From NCBI RefSeq assembly GCF_012933445.1, contig NZ_JABBNC010000007.1:124001-188000 (forward strand): a stretch of DNA of 64,000 bases, in the 5' to 3' direction. Below the pieces are notes generated by a model. That model made no database searches and was not told the origin of the DNA. It saw only the letters and a program-made list of their open reading frames with translations. Positions 9,061 to 21,720 of the stretch are shown here, piece after piece. The translations under genes and the position numbers were made by a program. The number at the start of each line of letters is the position of its first letter. Position 1 is the stretch's first letter. The DNA is from Actinoplanes sp. TBRC 11911 (GTDB lineage Bacteria; Actinomycetota; Actinomycetes; Mycobacteriales; Micromonosporaceae).

Positions 9061-11924
9061 GCGACCATCGTCTCTCCGCCGCCGATCCGCCGCAGCACCG
9101 GCCCTAAAGATTCCAGCCCGCGCCGCGCGTCCGCGATCAGATAGGGAACGCGCAGCTCGGTCGCGATGGCGAGCGAGCTTTCGTAGAGCTCCCGGGCGCC
9201 CGCGACGTCGCCGGCGAGCTGCGTCGTGGTGGCCAGGGCGCATCGCAACTGGGACTGCTGGATGCGCTCGCCCTGCCATTCGGCCTGGGTCAACGCACGC
9301 CGGAGCTCGGCGATGGCGTCGGCGAACCGGCCCTGATCGCGCAGCATGCCGGCCAGCTCGGCGCGGCCGTCCACCTCGGCGGAGGCGTAACCGCTGCGAT
9401 TGAGAAGCCGCAGAGCCACGCTCATCTGCCGGTACGCGGTCTCGAAGCCGATCACGCCGCCGCGGTACTTGGTCGCGACGATGCTCTGCAGAGCGTCCCC
9501 GATCAGACGTGGATCGCGGATGTCGAGCACCACGAGAAGCCGCAGGCGGTGATATCGCAGCGCCTCGGCGTACCGGCCGAGCCGGAAGCAGGACAGGCCC
9601 AGGACGTTCAGCCGGTTCGTGTCCCGCTGCAGGTCCTTCGGGTGGGTCCGGCCCTGGCTCATGCCGGCGGCCAGCTCGATCGCCTCGGTCCAGCGGCCCG
9701 AGACCTCGTACATCACCGCGAGGTTGCCCATCGAGATCGTCGCCCCGGCGGTCTCGCCCAGCTCCTGCCGCAGGCCGATGGCGCGGCGCAGGAAGGTGAT
9801 CGCCTCGTCGACCGCGCCATGCCGGGCGGAGGCCGACGCGGCGTAGTTCAGCATGATCGCGGTTGCCGTCCGGTTGCCGATCGACTCGGTCACCTGCAGC
9901 GCCCGACGGCCCTGCGCGTCCACGTCGTCGAGGTCGCCGCCGTACCAGAGGTGCCGCCACGCGGCGCGAGCGATCCGCCAGGCGTACTCGGGAAGGTCTG
10001 CCGTAACCGCCACTTCCAGGTACGCCATCAGGTTCGTGCGTTCGCGTTCCAGCCGTGCCGCCGGGTCGTCGAGCTTGTCCAGCAGGTCGGGCCGCAGCGG
10101 CGCGCCCACCCGCAGATCGTCCATCAGATGTGGCTGCAGGGCCGGCGGCACCGTCGCGGCGGCCGCGTGCATCTCGTGGTCCAGCAGGTGCCGCAGCGCC
10201 TCCGCGCGGTCGCCGGCGCCGATCGTCGCGGCCAGCGTAGAGGCGAACTCGCGCAGCAGATCGTGCATGCGGTAGATCCCGGACGTCGGCTCGTCGACCA
10301 GATGGACGTCGACCAGGCCGTCGAGCACCGCCTCGGCGTCGTGGGCGGACAGCCCCGCGAGCGCGGCCACGCCGAGCACGTCGAAATCGGTGCCCGGATG
10401 CAGGCCGAGCAGCCGGAACAGCCGCCGGGCCGGATCCCCCAGCTGCCGGTACGACAGGGCGAAGGCGTTCGCCACCGTCCGATCCTCGGCGACCAGCTCG
10501 GGCAGCGCCGACTCGGCCAGCCGGCGGGCCAGGTCGGACACCCGCCAGCTCGGCCGGTGCGCGAGCCGGGCCCCGGCCAGCCGGATGGCCAGCGGCAACC
10601 CGCCGCAGCGGTGCGCCACCTCGGCCGCCTTTTCCGGTTCCGCGCGCACCCGGTCGCCGGCGATCCGGGCCAGCAGGTCGACGGCCTCGTCCGGGTCGAG
10701 CACGTCCAGCGACTCGGGATGCACTCCGTCCAGCCCGGTCAGGCGGCGACGGCTGGTCACCAGGGCCAGGCTGCCCGGCGAGGTGGGCAGCAGGTCGGCG
10801 ATCTGCCCGCTGGCCGCCGCGTTGTCGAACAGCACCAGCAGCCGGCGCCCGGACATCTCGGTGCGCCACAGAGCGACCCGCTCGACGTACGCCGCCGGGA
10901 TCTTCTCGGCCGCGATGCCGAGCTGACGCAGCAGGATCAGCAGCGCCGCGGCCGGCTCCAGCGGCTGCTCGGAGCTGTGCCCCTGCAGGTCGAGGAACAG
11001 ATGCGCGTCCGGGTACCGCTCGCTCAGCAGGGCCGCCAGGTGCAGCGCCAGCGTGGTCTTGCCACTGCCCGCCATGCCGTCGATCACCGCGATCGCCGGC
11101 GCCCCCGGATCGCTCGCGGCCACCGCCCGGACCAGCCGGTCCACCACCGCCGACCGGCCGCTGAAGTCGCTGACCGTACGCGGCAGGCAACGGACCACGC
11201 CGGTACGGGGCTCCGGCAGGTCTCCGTTCAAGATCCGCGCGTGCAGCTCGGTCAGCTCGCGGCCCGGGTCGATGCCGAGCTCGTCGCGCAGCACCGCGCG
11301 GGCCCGCCGGAACTCGGCCAGCGCGTCGGCCTGCCGCCCCTGGCGGAACAGGGCGGTCATCAGCAGGCCGCGCAGCCGCTCGCGCAACGGGAACTCGGCG
11401 ACCAGAGTGGACAGTTCGCCGATCAGCTCGCGGGGTGCGCGGTCGCGAGCCAGCTCGATCCCGGCCCGGTCCTCGATCGCGGCCAGCCGCCGCTCGTCGA
11501 GCGCGGCGGCCGCGCGCCGGACCGGCGGCGACTCGATCTCGGCGAGAGCCGGGCCGCGCCACAGGTCGAGTGCCTGCCGGAACAGCGCCGGATCGTTCTT
11601 GTCGCGCGCGGCCGCGACCAGTCGCTCGAAGACCAGAGCGTCCACATCGTCGGGTTGCGGGCGGATCCGATAGCCGGCCGGATCGGTCTCGATGGTCCCG
11701 GCCGGCAGCGCTCGTCGCAGCCGCGAGACGCACGTCTGGAGCTGGCCACGCGCGGTCGGCGGCGGGTCGTCGTACCAGACCGCCTCGATCATCTCGGCCA
11801 CGCCGACGGTGCGCCCCGCGTGCAGCAGAAGCATGGCCAGCACCGCGCGATCACGACCGGCCGCGACGCCGACGGAACGCCCATCGACGGTCACGGACAG
11901 TGTTCCAAGAATGCGGTACCGCAT
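9057..11924 (-). CDS. AfsR/SARP-family regulator with NB-ARC ATPase and TPR domains
   Basis: 955 residues. An N-terminal OmpR-like winged helix (1-95) precedes a bacterial transcriptional activation domain (about 95-240), then an NB-ARC/STAND ATPase with Walker [12 protein letters not shown] (near 280) and a second Asp-rich motif LLVLFDNA (near 360). The last third contains helical TPR-like repeats. This is the AfsR architecture, which activates secondary-metabolite or stress genes when the ATPase switch is engaged. ATG 11924 is chosen because GGGGGT precedes it; GTG 11945 is an alternative. Its stop overlaps fumC by four bases, so regulator and metabolic enzymes appear co-transcribed. The target genes are unknown. 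Confidence 0.92.
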   Translation of the reverse strand: MRYRILGTLSVTVDGRSVGVAAGRDRAVLAMLLLHAGRTVGVAEMIEAVWYDDPPPTARGQLQTCVSRLRRALPAGTIETDPAGYRIRPQPDDVDALVFERLVAAARDKNDPALFRQALDLWRGPALAEIESPPVRRAAAALDERRLAAIEDRAGIELARDRAPRELIGELSTLVAEFPLRERLRGLLMTALFRQGRQADALAEFRRARAVLRDELGIDPGRELTELHARILNGDLPEPRTGVVRCLPRTVSDFSGRSAVVDRLVRAVAASDPGAPAIAVIDGMAGSGKTTLALHLAALLSERYPDAHLFLDLQGHSSEQPLEPAAALLILLRQLGIAAEKIPAAYVERVALWRTEMSGRRLLVLFDNAAASGQIADLLPTSPGSLALVTSRRRLTGLDGVHPESLDVLDPDEAVDLLARIAGDRVRAEPEKAAEVAHRCGGLPLAIRLAGARLAHRPSWRVSDLARRLAESALPELVAEDRTVANAFALSYRQLGDPARRLFRLLGLHPGTDFDVLGVAALAGLSAHDAEAVLDGLVDVHLVDEPTSGIYRMHDLLREFASTLAATIGAGDRAEALRHLLDHEMHAAAATVPPALQPHLMDDLRVGAPLRPDLLDKLDDPAARLERERTNLMAYLEVAVTADLPEYAWRIARAAWRHLWYGGDLDDVDAQGRRALQVTESIGNRTATAIMLNYAASASARHGAVDEAITFLRRAIGLRQELGETAGATISMGNLAVMYEVSGRWTEAIELAAGMSQGRTHPKDLQRDTNRLNVLGLSCFRLGRYAEALRYHRLRLLVVLDIRDPRLIGDALQSIVATKYRGGVIGFETAYRQMSVALRLLNRSGYASAEVDGRAELAGMLRDQGRFADAIAELRRALTQAEWQGERIQQSQLRCALATTTQLAGDVAGARELYESSLAIATELRVPYLIADARRGLESLGPVLRRIGGGETMVA

Positions 11925-12027
11925 GCCGACCCCCGGAGCACTCACTTTGGGTCATGAAGCCTATCGGAGGCGTGAGAGCGGATCGACAGCCGAACGATAG
12001 TGGTCCATGCCAGCCTGAACAGGCGTC

Positions 12028-12131
12028 GCCCCACCGTGGATGTCTCATACACATCGCCCCAGCGCGGTGGGGCACGCTAAATCCGGAAATGGGGGACGCA
12101 GCAGCCCGCCCGATCGGCAATCGGGCGGGCT
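12028..12131 (+). promoter_or_regulatory. Structured leader with strong terminator hairpin upstream of the lipoprotein gene
   Basis: GCCCCACCG (12028-12036) pairs with CGGTGGGGC (12065-12073) around an inner GATGT/ACATC hairpin. A competing GCCCCA (12056-12061) can pair with TGGGGC (12068-12073). Next comes a perfect 12-bp stem, AGCCCGCCCGAT (12103-12114) and ATCGGGCGGGCT (12120-12131), with a 5-nt loop. The remaining bases of the 11925-12235 gap show nothing else. Either a leader attenuator for the + strand gene or a short independent RNA is possible. Confidence 0.45.
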
Positions 12132-12235
12132 GTTCGTACTCCGTTGATCACCGACGGTTGGACGACCGCCGATCCGGAACGTAACGTCGGCTGGGTTTGC
12201 ACCCCGACGAGACCCCCGACGAACAGGATTTCCCC

Positions 12236-12814
12236 ATGCGACGCGCCCTCCTCGCCGCGATCGCGGGCGGTGCGCTGCTGGCCGGCGCGTCCGCCTGCGA
12301 CCACAACGACAGGTCCGCGGCTGCCCCCGCACCGGCCCCCGCGGCGCCGACCACCTCACCCACCCCGGACTACGCGGCCGATACCGCGCTGGTCTGCGCG
12401 GAGTTCCAGTCGATCTACTCCGACGAGGTCCGCACCCTGGGCGCCGCGGTGGGCAAGATGATCACGTACAAGGAGGCGAAGCAGGCCGCCGACGCGAAGA
12501 AGGCCGAGGACAGCGCCGCCGCCCAGCTGACGGCGATCGCCACGAAGATCCGCAAGGCGACGGCGACGGCTCAGGACCCCGAGTTGCAGCAGGCGGGCGC
12601 GAGCTCGGCGACCAAGCTGGAGGCCAGCGCGAAGGACCACAAATACTTCGCCAAGGTCAAAACCCTGAAGGACTTCAACAACACGATCGAGTCCCAGCTC
12701 AACACGTGGCTGACCCCGGTGTCCGGTTTCTGCGGCCCGCCGTCGTCGTCACCGACACCGCCGTCGTCCGTGGCGCCACCGTCCGTGGCGCCGTCGCCCT
12801 CGGCATCGTCCTAG
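12236..12814 (+). CDS. Putative secreted lipoprotein, function unknown
   Basis: 192 residues. The N-terminus MRRALLAAIAGGALLAG is a signal peptide ending in a lipobox-like LAGASAC with Cys at about 20, so lipidation and outer-surface anchoring are likely. The middle (about 50-160) is helical and rich in Ala, Lys and Glu; the last 30 residues are Pro/Ser-rich. Two further Cys (CAEF near 53, GFCGP near 168) might form a disulfide. ATG 12236 is chosen because AGGA lies 9 nt upstream and the signal peptide begins there; GTG 12197 would add 13 charged residues. No family is recognised. A hairpin element lies 3' of it. Confidence 0.75.
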   Translation: MRRALLAAIAGGALLAGASACDHNDRSAAAPAPAPAAPTTSPTPDYAADTALVCAEFQSIYSDEVRTLGAAVGKMITYKEAKQAADAKKAEDSAAAQLTAIATKIRKATATAQDPELQQAGASSATKLEASAKDHKYFAKVKTLKDFNNTIESQLNTWLTPVSGFCGPPSSSPTPPSSVAPPSVAPSPSASS

Positions 12815-12832
12815 CCGAGTAAGTCCTAAGCC

Positions 12833-12940
12833 GAGCCAGCGGCCGCAGGCGAGTCAGTGGCCGCAGGCGAGTCAGTGATCGCAGGCGAGTCAGCGGCCAC
12901 ACGCGAGTCAGCGGCCGTAGGCGAATCAGCGATCTGATAG
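12833..12940 (+). repeat. Tandem array of six 18-bp units
   Basis: Units starting GAGTCA or a near variant recur every 18 bp at 12833, 12851, 12869, 12887, 12905 and 12923; the unit reads approximately GAGTCAGCGGCCGCAGGC. It begins 19 nt after the lipoprotein stop and lies upstream of hairpin element B on the same strand. Non-coding. Confidence 0.85.
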
Positions 12941-12972
12941 CTGTCAGTCCGCCAGCCCCGCCGGCCCTTTCG

Positions 12973-12988
12973 CATATCCGACATTTCC
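12973..12988 (+). repeat. Conserved CATATCCGACATTTCC box, copy B
   Basis: It differs at one position from the box at 32351 and is close to that at 4476. It lies 318 nt before the core stem of hairpin element B. Confidence 0.5.
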
Positions 12989-13135
12989 TGAAATTTGACG
13001 AAGCCGTGCAGCGAGAGCACGGCGGCGCGCTGCACGTCGTCGTCGACGTTGGATCGGCTGGGCCGCTGTTACGGCCACGTAGGTCCGGTCGGTCAGCACC
13101 CCGGCGAAAACGGGAGGGCTCGGCGCGCGGCCGTG

Positions 13136-13384
13136 CGGCGCTTCCATTTTGTGAGACGGGTGACCGCCTGCTGAGACCCGCGCCCGTATCGTGGACCCAC
13201 CGTCCACAATGTGGGACCAACGTCCACCATAGAGCGCACTTTTGTCACATAGTGAGGCTTTCGCCCGGCAGCTTTCTCCGGCCGAATGTGAACCTTGGAA
13301 AGTTATGGCTCGTATGTGGGCACAACTCTCCAAGGTTCACAAAAATCCACGATGTAACCGCGGTGTCCACATAGCGGGACCGCT
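13136..13384 (+). repeat. Hairpin repeat element, copy B
   Basis: This copy has the same length as copy A with no gaps, at roughly 78 percent identity by hand count. Core stem AACCTTGGAAAGTT (13291-13304) with AACTCTCCAAGGTT (13324-13337) has one A-C mismatch, extended outward by GTG/CAC. The loop keeps GCTC and GGGC. It lies between the convergent lipoprotein and aminotransferase genes, oriented with the lipoprotein gene. The rest of 13385-13492 shows nothing recognisable. Confidence 0.8.
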
Positions 13385-13492
13385 CAGCCCGCGAACGGAT
13401 CGCCACAGCACCTCAGCTCTGGCACCACCGCACCACCGCACCACACCGTGACCGGATCACTCACCGCCTACCGCCACGATTACTAGCTGGAC

Positions 13493-14581
13493 CTACGCGA
13501 TCTGTTTCAGCGCCGCCTCCGCGGCCGCCAGGAAGAGATCGTTCTCGGCGGACGTCCCGATCGAGACGCGCACGCCGTCGCCGGGGAAGGGCCGGACGAT
13601 CACGCCCTGCCGCTCGCAGTACGCGGCGAACGGCAACGCACCGTCACCCAGCGGCAGCCAGACGAAGTTGGCCTGACTGTCCGGCACGTCGACCTCGAGA
13701 TTGCGCAGCGCCTCGGTGACCCGGTCGCGCTCGACGGTGACCAGCGCACATCGGCGGGCCATCTCGTCCGCCTGCCGCAACGCCGCCAGCGCCGCCGCCT
13801 GCGCCACGGTGCTCGTGGAGAACGGCGTCAGCACCTTGCGCACGGCCGTCGCCACCTCGGGATGCGCGACCAGATAACCCATGCGCAGCCCGGCCAGCCC
13901 CCACGCTTTCGACATGGTGCGCAGCACTGCCACATTCTGGCGATCCCCGTACGCCTCGAGGCCGTCCGGCACGTCCGGATCCGTCACGAGTTCCCGGTAC
14001 GCCTCATCGAGCACCACCAGCACATCGGAGGGCACCGCGGCGAGGAACCTGGCGATCTCGCCCGTGCGTAACGCCGTACCGGTCGGGTTGTTGGGGTTGC
14101 ACACGAAGATCACGCGGGTGCGGTCGGTGATCGCGGCGGCCATCGCCGGAAGGTCGTGGCCGTGTGCCGCCGTGTTCGGGATCCGCACGCTGGTCGTCGC
14201 CGCCCCGGCCGCGACGATCGGGTACGCCTCGAACGAGCGCCACGCGTAGATCACCTCGTCGCCGGGCAGGCACGTGGCCTTGATCAGCAGCTCGGTGAGG
14301 GCGACCGACCCGCACCCGGTGACCACCCGCTGGGCGTCCACGCCGAAGCGCTTCGCCAGCGTGTCACGGAGTTCGGCGACCGCCATGTCCGGATAGCGGT
14401 GCGAATGGAGCATGGCCTCGGCTGCTGCCTCGGGGACGCCGGGCAACGGGCCGTACGGGACCTCGTTGCTCGCCAGCTTTATCGCCTCGGTGATGCCCAG
14501 CTCGCGCGCTAGATCCGCGAGGTTCCTTCCGGGCACGTAGGCGGGTAAGCCGTCCAGATCGGGGCGGGTCAGCCGAGTCAT
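13493..14581 (-). CDS. Class I/II aminotransferase, HisC / aromatic aminotransferase type
   Basis: 362 residues of the histidinol-phosphate aminotransferase branch of PLP fold type I enzymes. Visible motifs: SNEVPYGPLP near 38, CNPNNPTGT near 163, LDEAYREL near 195, and the PLP-lysine motif SKAWGLAGLRMGY near 223. In actinobacteria such proteins act as histidinol-phosphate or phenylalanine/tyrosine aminotransferases. The nearby 4-hydroxyphenylpyruvate dioxygenase and Lrp regulator favour tyrosine transamination here (inference). ATG 14581 has GGAAGG 6 nt upstream, inside the 3' end of the RDD gene, whose stop is 2 nt away; the two genes are probably translated together. Confidence 0.88.
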   Translation of the reverse strand: MTRLTRPDLDGLPAYVPGRNLADLARELGITEAIKLASNEVPYGPLPGVPEAAAEAMLHSHRYPDMAVAELRDTLAKRFGVDAQRVVTGCGSVALTELLIKATCLPGDEVIYAWRSFEAYPIVAAGAATTSVRIPNTAAHGHDLPAMAAAITDRTRVIFVCNPNNPTGTALRTGEIARFLAAVPSDVLVVLDEAYRELVTDPDVPDGLEAYGDRQNVAVLRTMSKAWGLAGLRMGYLVAHPEVATAVRKVLTPFSTSTVAQAAALAALRQADEMARRCALVTVERDRVTEALRNLEVDVPDSQANFVWLPLGDGALPFAAYCERQGVIVRPFPGDGVRVSIGTSAENDLFLAAAEAALKQIA

Positions 14582-14583
14582 GA

Positions 14584-15870
14584 TCATCCTTCCGGGGAAC
14601 CTGGCGGTGAGTGTTCCGAGGAGCCGCTGCCGACGCTCGCGTCGACAGGTTCGGGCGTGCCCGGCGGTGGCAGGGCAACGACCACGGTGCGAGCCGTCTT
14701 GTCGTGGAATGCCTGACGGAGTTGCTGGTCGAAGACCGGCGAGAGCGAGTCGATGAACTGGATGACGAAACCGATGAGGCAGTACCAGGCGGGCGTCCAG
14801 AGGCCGAGGCGGGCCCAACGACCGAAGGCGCGGCCGAAGCCGAGCGGCTCGGTGTTCTCCAGCGCGACCACCTTGATGCGCATGATGCGTTTGCCCAGGG
14901 TCTGGCCCCGGGAGCCGGTCGCCGGCGCTTCGTAGAGCAGCCACAGCAACGTCGCGATGATCAGGATCGCCCAGGTCAGGCCGTCCATCCGGCCGCTGCG
15001 GGGCACGTCGGCGAACGCGCTGCCGCCGGCCTCCATGGAGTCCATCGCGGCGCGGTAGATCGGCAGGAACTCCTGCGCCCACTGGTACACGAACCAGCCG
15101 TTGACCACGACGTTGAGCAGCAGCACGATCGCGATGTCGATGAGCCGGGCCATCAGGCGCGGGCCGAGGCCGGCTAGGGCGTAGCCGTGCGGGCGCGCCT
15201 GAACCATGAACGGGTAGGCGGCCGCGCGCATGGCGGGCGGCATGCGTTCCCATCCGGGCGGCGGCTGCCACCCGGGCGGAGGTTGCTGCCACCCCTGCGG
15301 CTGCTGCCATCCCGGCTGTTGCTGGCCCTGCGGCTGCGGCCACCCCGGCGGCGGCTGCTGCCATCCGGGCGGCATCTGCGCGCCGGGCTGCGGCGACCCG
15401 CCCGGGCCTTGCTGGCCCGGCTGCGGATAAGCGGCCGGTTGCCCGCCGGAGGCCGGCGACCCGGGCGTCGGGCCACCCGGCTGCGGATAGCCGGGCGGTT
15501 GCCCGCCAGGCGCCGACGATCCCGGCGTCTGTCCACCCGGCTGCGGATAGCCGGGCGGCGGCGCCGGGTAGCCGGGATAGGGCGGCTGCCCCGGCTGCTG
15601 AAGGTGTGGCGGCGGCTGCCATCCGGGCGGAGGCGGCTGCTGCGGACCCCATCCCGGCGGCGGCGGCGACGTGGGCTGCTGCGGCGGCATCCACGAAGGC
15701 TGCTGGGCGGCTTCCGCGGGTGGCGGCGGTTCCTCCTGGACGGGTGGCGGGCCGTCGGGCGGGACCGCGTCGGCCGGGATGGCCGCTCCGATCCAGCCTT
15801 CACCGTCCCAGTAGCGCTGGGTGGAGGTGTCGGCCGGGTCTTTGTACCAGCCGGCGGGCAGCGAACTCAT
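14584..15870 (-). CDS. DUF2510 and RDD domain membrane protein with Pro/Gly/Gln-rich linker
   Basis: 428 residues. The N-terminus GWYKDPADTSTQRYWDGEGW is a DUF2510 module. Residues about 40-225 are a low-complexity Pro/Gly/Gln-rich linker with repeats of the PPGYPQPGG and PPPGW kind. Residues about 245-400 are an RDD domain with three or four hydrophobic segments, including GPRLMARLIDIAIVLLLNVV and the conserved GQTLGKRIMRIKVV. RDD proteins are small membrane proteins, some linked to cation transport; no substrate can be given. ATG 15870 starts exactly at the DUF2510 domain. It sits 2 nt upstream of the aminotransferase. Confidence 0.85.
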   Translation of the reverse strand: MSSLPAGWYKDPADTSTQRYWDGEGWIGAAIPADAVPPDGPPPVQEEPPPPAEAAQQPSWMPPQQPTSPPPPGWGPQQPPPPGWQPPPHLQQPGQPPYPGYPAPPPGYPQPGGQTPGSSAPGGQPPGYPQPGGPTPGSPASGGQPAAYPQPGQQGPGGSPQPGAQMPPGWQQPPPGWPQPQGQQQPGWQQPQGWQQPPPGWQPPPGWERMPPAMRAAAYPFMVQARPHGYALAGLGPRLMARLIDIAIVLLLNVVVNGWFVYQWAQEFLPIYRAAMDSMEAGGSAFADVPRSGRMDGLTWAILIIATLLWLLYEAPATGSRGQTLGKRIMRIKVVALENTEPLGFGRAFGRWARLGLWTPAWYCLIGFVIQFIDSLSPVFDQQLRQAFHDKTARTVVVALPPPGTPEPVDASVGSGSSEHSPPGSPEG

Positions 15871-15991
15871 GAGCAAACCATAGCCAGGGCGGTCCCGGCC
15901 ACCTTCTGTCGCGGGGGCCGCCGTGCAGGCGGGCCCCGAAGGCAGCCGGGTCATCGCCGGTACGGAGGTCGATACGCCACGTTAACAAATG

Positions 15992-17724
<1,733 letters not shown>

Positions 17725-17776
17725 ACCGACACGGGCAAATCAAGATCCCTCGACCGGGGGATTGACCTGATCTACC

Positions 17777-19081
17777 GTGGCGCGCATGGCGGGTCGGTGG
17801 AAGACGTATGCGCTGGTCGCCATCATTATTCTGGTCGTCCTCGCCACGACCCATGTGTGGAATCCGTGGCCGAACGTGTGGTCCTGGGTGAACACCAGCA
17901 AACCGATCGCCGGCGATGCGGCGCGATGGCAGCAGCGGATCGGCGGCAGCCCGCAGAGCGTGACGGTCGCGGGCGACGCGGTGATCGTCGAATATCGCAC
18001 CTCGGTCGACGCCTACGACCTGACCGCCGGACTCAAGCTCTGGAACAACAACGCGGACTGGGCCGCGGTCGCCGGCCAGGGCACCTCGGCCGTGGTGGTC
18101 ACCGGGCGCCTGCTGACCAAGGGCTACCAGGTGCTCGACCCGCGGACCGGCGTGGTGCTGCGGGACGAGAAGACGGCGACCGCGGTCTGGACGTATCAGG
18201 ACGCGGTCCTCGACCTGCACTGCGGCAAGGGCAACGAATGCCAGCTCACCGCGTGGGATCCGCGCGGCAGCACACCGAAGTGGACGGTGGACACCGGCGG
18301 CATCGGGTTCGTGCTGGACGCCGCCAACCCCGACCTGCCGGACACCAGGCAGCTGACCGCGTCCAACGTGGATGACCAGGTCGCCGGGCCACGGCCGATG
18401 CCGGGGCTGATCGGGCTGCCGGACGACGGCAAGATACGGGTCATCGACACCGCGACCGGGAAGGTCGCCCAGGTCGTCGAGCCGGGCCGGGACCAGCGGG
18501 TGGCGATGGCCGGCGGGCGGGTGCTGACCATCACCGGTACGCCCCAGGACGGCACCTGTTACTACAGCGTGGTCGCCACCGACCCACCGGCCGCGGGCGC
18601 GGTGTGGCAGCGGGACGGCCTGAACCTGCGGACCTCGGACGACGGGTCGGACTGCAAACAGGACCACGACCCGGCCGGCGGCGAGGACGTGGTGCTCGGC
18701 GTCGACCCGGTCGGCCGGCAGGAGCTGCTGGCCGGGCACGACGGGCGGGTGCTGTGGCACGGCGCCAAGGGCGAGGACGTGCTGGCCGTCGACGATCAGA
18801 GCGCGGTGATCCGCTCGGCCGACAAGACGCTGCTGCGCGGGTACGCCTTCAGCCGCGGCCGCACGTCGTGGGCCCGGCAGGTGGGACCGAAGGCCTCGGC
18901 GGCACTGACCCCGAACGCAGTGATCATCGTCACTTTTAAGCCGGGCCGGGTGGCGGCGCTGTCACGCTCCGACGGCAAAGTGCTTTCGGACGTGCGTACG
19001 GAAGCCAAGGTTTTCGCCGTCGGTCCGGCCGGGATGATCGTCGTCGCGGGACGGGACATGGCGTACCTGCCCTTCGCCTGA
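17777..19081 (+). CDS. Membrane-anchored PQQ-like beta-propeller protein
   Basis: 434 residues. One N-terminal helix (about 8-27, [18 protein letters not shown]) anchors an extracytoplasmic domain made of repeated Trp-containing beta blades (for example [40 protein letters not shown]), the pattern of PQQ/BamB-like propellers. Such proteins are usually scaffolds in actinobacteria; PQQ-ligand residues cannot be recognised. Three Cys pairs in the middle could form disulfides. GTG 17777 and ATG 17786 are both possible starts. It stands alone between lrp and the class I fumarase gene. Confidence 0.72.
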   Translation: MARMAGRWKTYALVAIIILVVLATTHVWNPWPNVWSWVNTSKPIAGDAARWQQRIGGSPQSVTVAGDAVIVEYRTSVDAYDLTAGLKLWNNNADWAAVAGQGTSAVVVTGRLLTKGYQVLDPRTGVVLRDEKTATAVWTYQDAVLDLHCGKGNECQLTAWDPRGSTPKWTVDTGGIGFVLDAANPDLPDTRQLTASNVDDQVAGPRPMPGLIGLPDDGKIRVIDTATGKVAQVVEPGRDQRVAMAGGRVLTITGTPQDGTCYYSVVATDPPAAGAVWQRDGLNLRTSDDGSDCKQDHDPAGGEDVVLGVDPVGRQELLAGHDGRVLWHGAKGEDVLAVDDQSAVIRSADKTLLRGYAFSRGRTSWARQVGPKASAALTPNAVIIVTFKPGRVAALSRSDGKVLSDVRTEAKVFAVGPAGMIVVAGRDMAYLPFA

Positions 19082-19166
19082 GACTTTTGAATTTGACCGA
19101 ACTGGTATCCGCGCAGGGCAGGACACGTTCGCGGTTCCAACCGGGCCTGTCCTAGGCTTGCCGCTC

Positions 19167-20843
<1,677 letters not shown>

Positions 20844-20847
20844 CGTC

Positions 20848-21576
20848 GTGGGTTTCGTCCTCGTTCTGGCGCTCCCGACCGGGGTGCTGATCGGGGCGAT
20901 CGGGATCGGCGGGGTGCTGCTGCCGCCGGCGCTGATCTGGCTGGGCGGCCTGGACCCGCACGCGGCCGCCGGGACGTCCACTTTCGCGTTCCTGTTCACC
21001 GGCTTGGTGGGGACCATCGCGTACGCCCGCCGGGGTGCGATGCCGTGGCGGTTCGCCGGCTGGCTGACCGTGGGGGCGGCCCCTGCGGCGGCCGCTGGTG
21101 CGCTGGTGAATGGCATCGCGCCGGCGATCGTCCTGCATCTGGTGCTGGCGCTGGTGACCGCCGGTTCCGGCATCTTCAACCTGGTGTCGCATCCGGCTTC
21201 GGGGCGGCGCGGCCTGCCCGCCCCGGCCGCCGTGGCGATCGGCGCGGTGGTGGGCTTCGGCTCGGCCTTGACCGGCACGGGCGGGCCGGTGCTGCTGGTG
21301 CCGGGGTTGCTGGCGCTGGGCGTCGAGCCGCTGCTGACGGTGGCGGCCGGGCAGCTGATCTCGCTGCCGCTGGTGGCGTTCGCGTCGCTCGGGTATGCGA
21401 GCTCGTCGTTGGTGCACTATCGACTGGCGGCCGCGCTCGGCGCGCTGGCCGCCGTCGGGGTGGTGGCGGGGGCGGCGCTGGCCCACCGCCTGCCACGCCG
21501 GCATCTGCACCGGATCGCCTCGGGCACGCTCGTGGCCGTCGGAGCTTTCACGCTGGTGGCGGCGCTGACGACGTGA
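20848..21576 (+). CDS. Sulfite exporter TauE/SafE (TSUP) family permease
   Basis: 242 residues with about seven or eight hydrophobic segments in two similar halves. Each half carries the family's small-residue motif: GAIGIGGVLLPPALIW with DPHAAAGTSTFAF in the first, GFGSALTGTGGPVLLVPGLL in the second. TSUP proteins move small organic or sulfur-containing anions; the substrate is unknown. GTG 20848 begins 4 nt after the fumarase stop, so the two genes probably share an mRNA, suggesting a carboxylate substrate (weak inference). Confidence 0.82.
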   Translation: MGFVLVLALPTGVLIGAIGIGGVLLPPALIWLGGLDPHAAAGTSTFAFLFTGLVGTIAYARRGAMPWRFAGWLTVGAAPAAAAGALVNGIAPAIVLHLVLALVTAGSGIFNLVSHPASGRRGLPAPAAVAIGAVVGFGSALTGTGGPVLLVPGLLALGVEPLLTVAAGQLISLPLVAFASLGYASSSLVHYRLAAALGALAAVGVVAGAALAHRLPRRHLHRIASGTLVAVGAFTLVAALTT

Positions 21577-21597
21577 GCTGGCCCGCCGAATACGGAA

Positions 21598-21640
21598 AGG
21601 CGGATGGTCGGCGCGCCCGAATCGCGCCGAACATCCGCCT
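21598..21640 (+). terminator. Strong hairpin terminator after the TSUP gene
   Basis: An 18-bp stem with one mismatch: arms 21598-21615 and 21623-21640, 7-nt loop, starting 22 nt after the stop codon. Confidence 0.75.
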
Positions 21641-21676
21641 GCTTTGTCCGTGACCAGCCCCGACGAATGGTGACGC

Positions 21677-21703
21677 CAGGGCCGGTGTGACGGACCGGCC
21701 CTG
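21677..21703 (-). terminator. Hairpin terminator after the sigma-factor operon
   Basis: CAGGGCCGGT (21677-21686) and ACCGGCCCTG (21694-21703) form a perfect 10-bp stem with a 7-nt loop, 18 nt beyond the end of the minus-strand gene at 21721. Confidence 0.7.
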
Positions 21704-21720
21704 ACGTCAGTCGGTGGGGA

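Noticed and set aside
7663..11733. One 1356-residue frame joining SARP-region sequence to fumarase
   Set aside because: The first 890 residues are an out-of-frame reading of the SARP gene. FumC starts normally at GTG 9060 and the two genes overlap by four bases in different frames, so there is no fusion protein.
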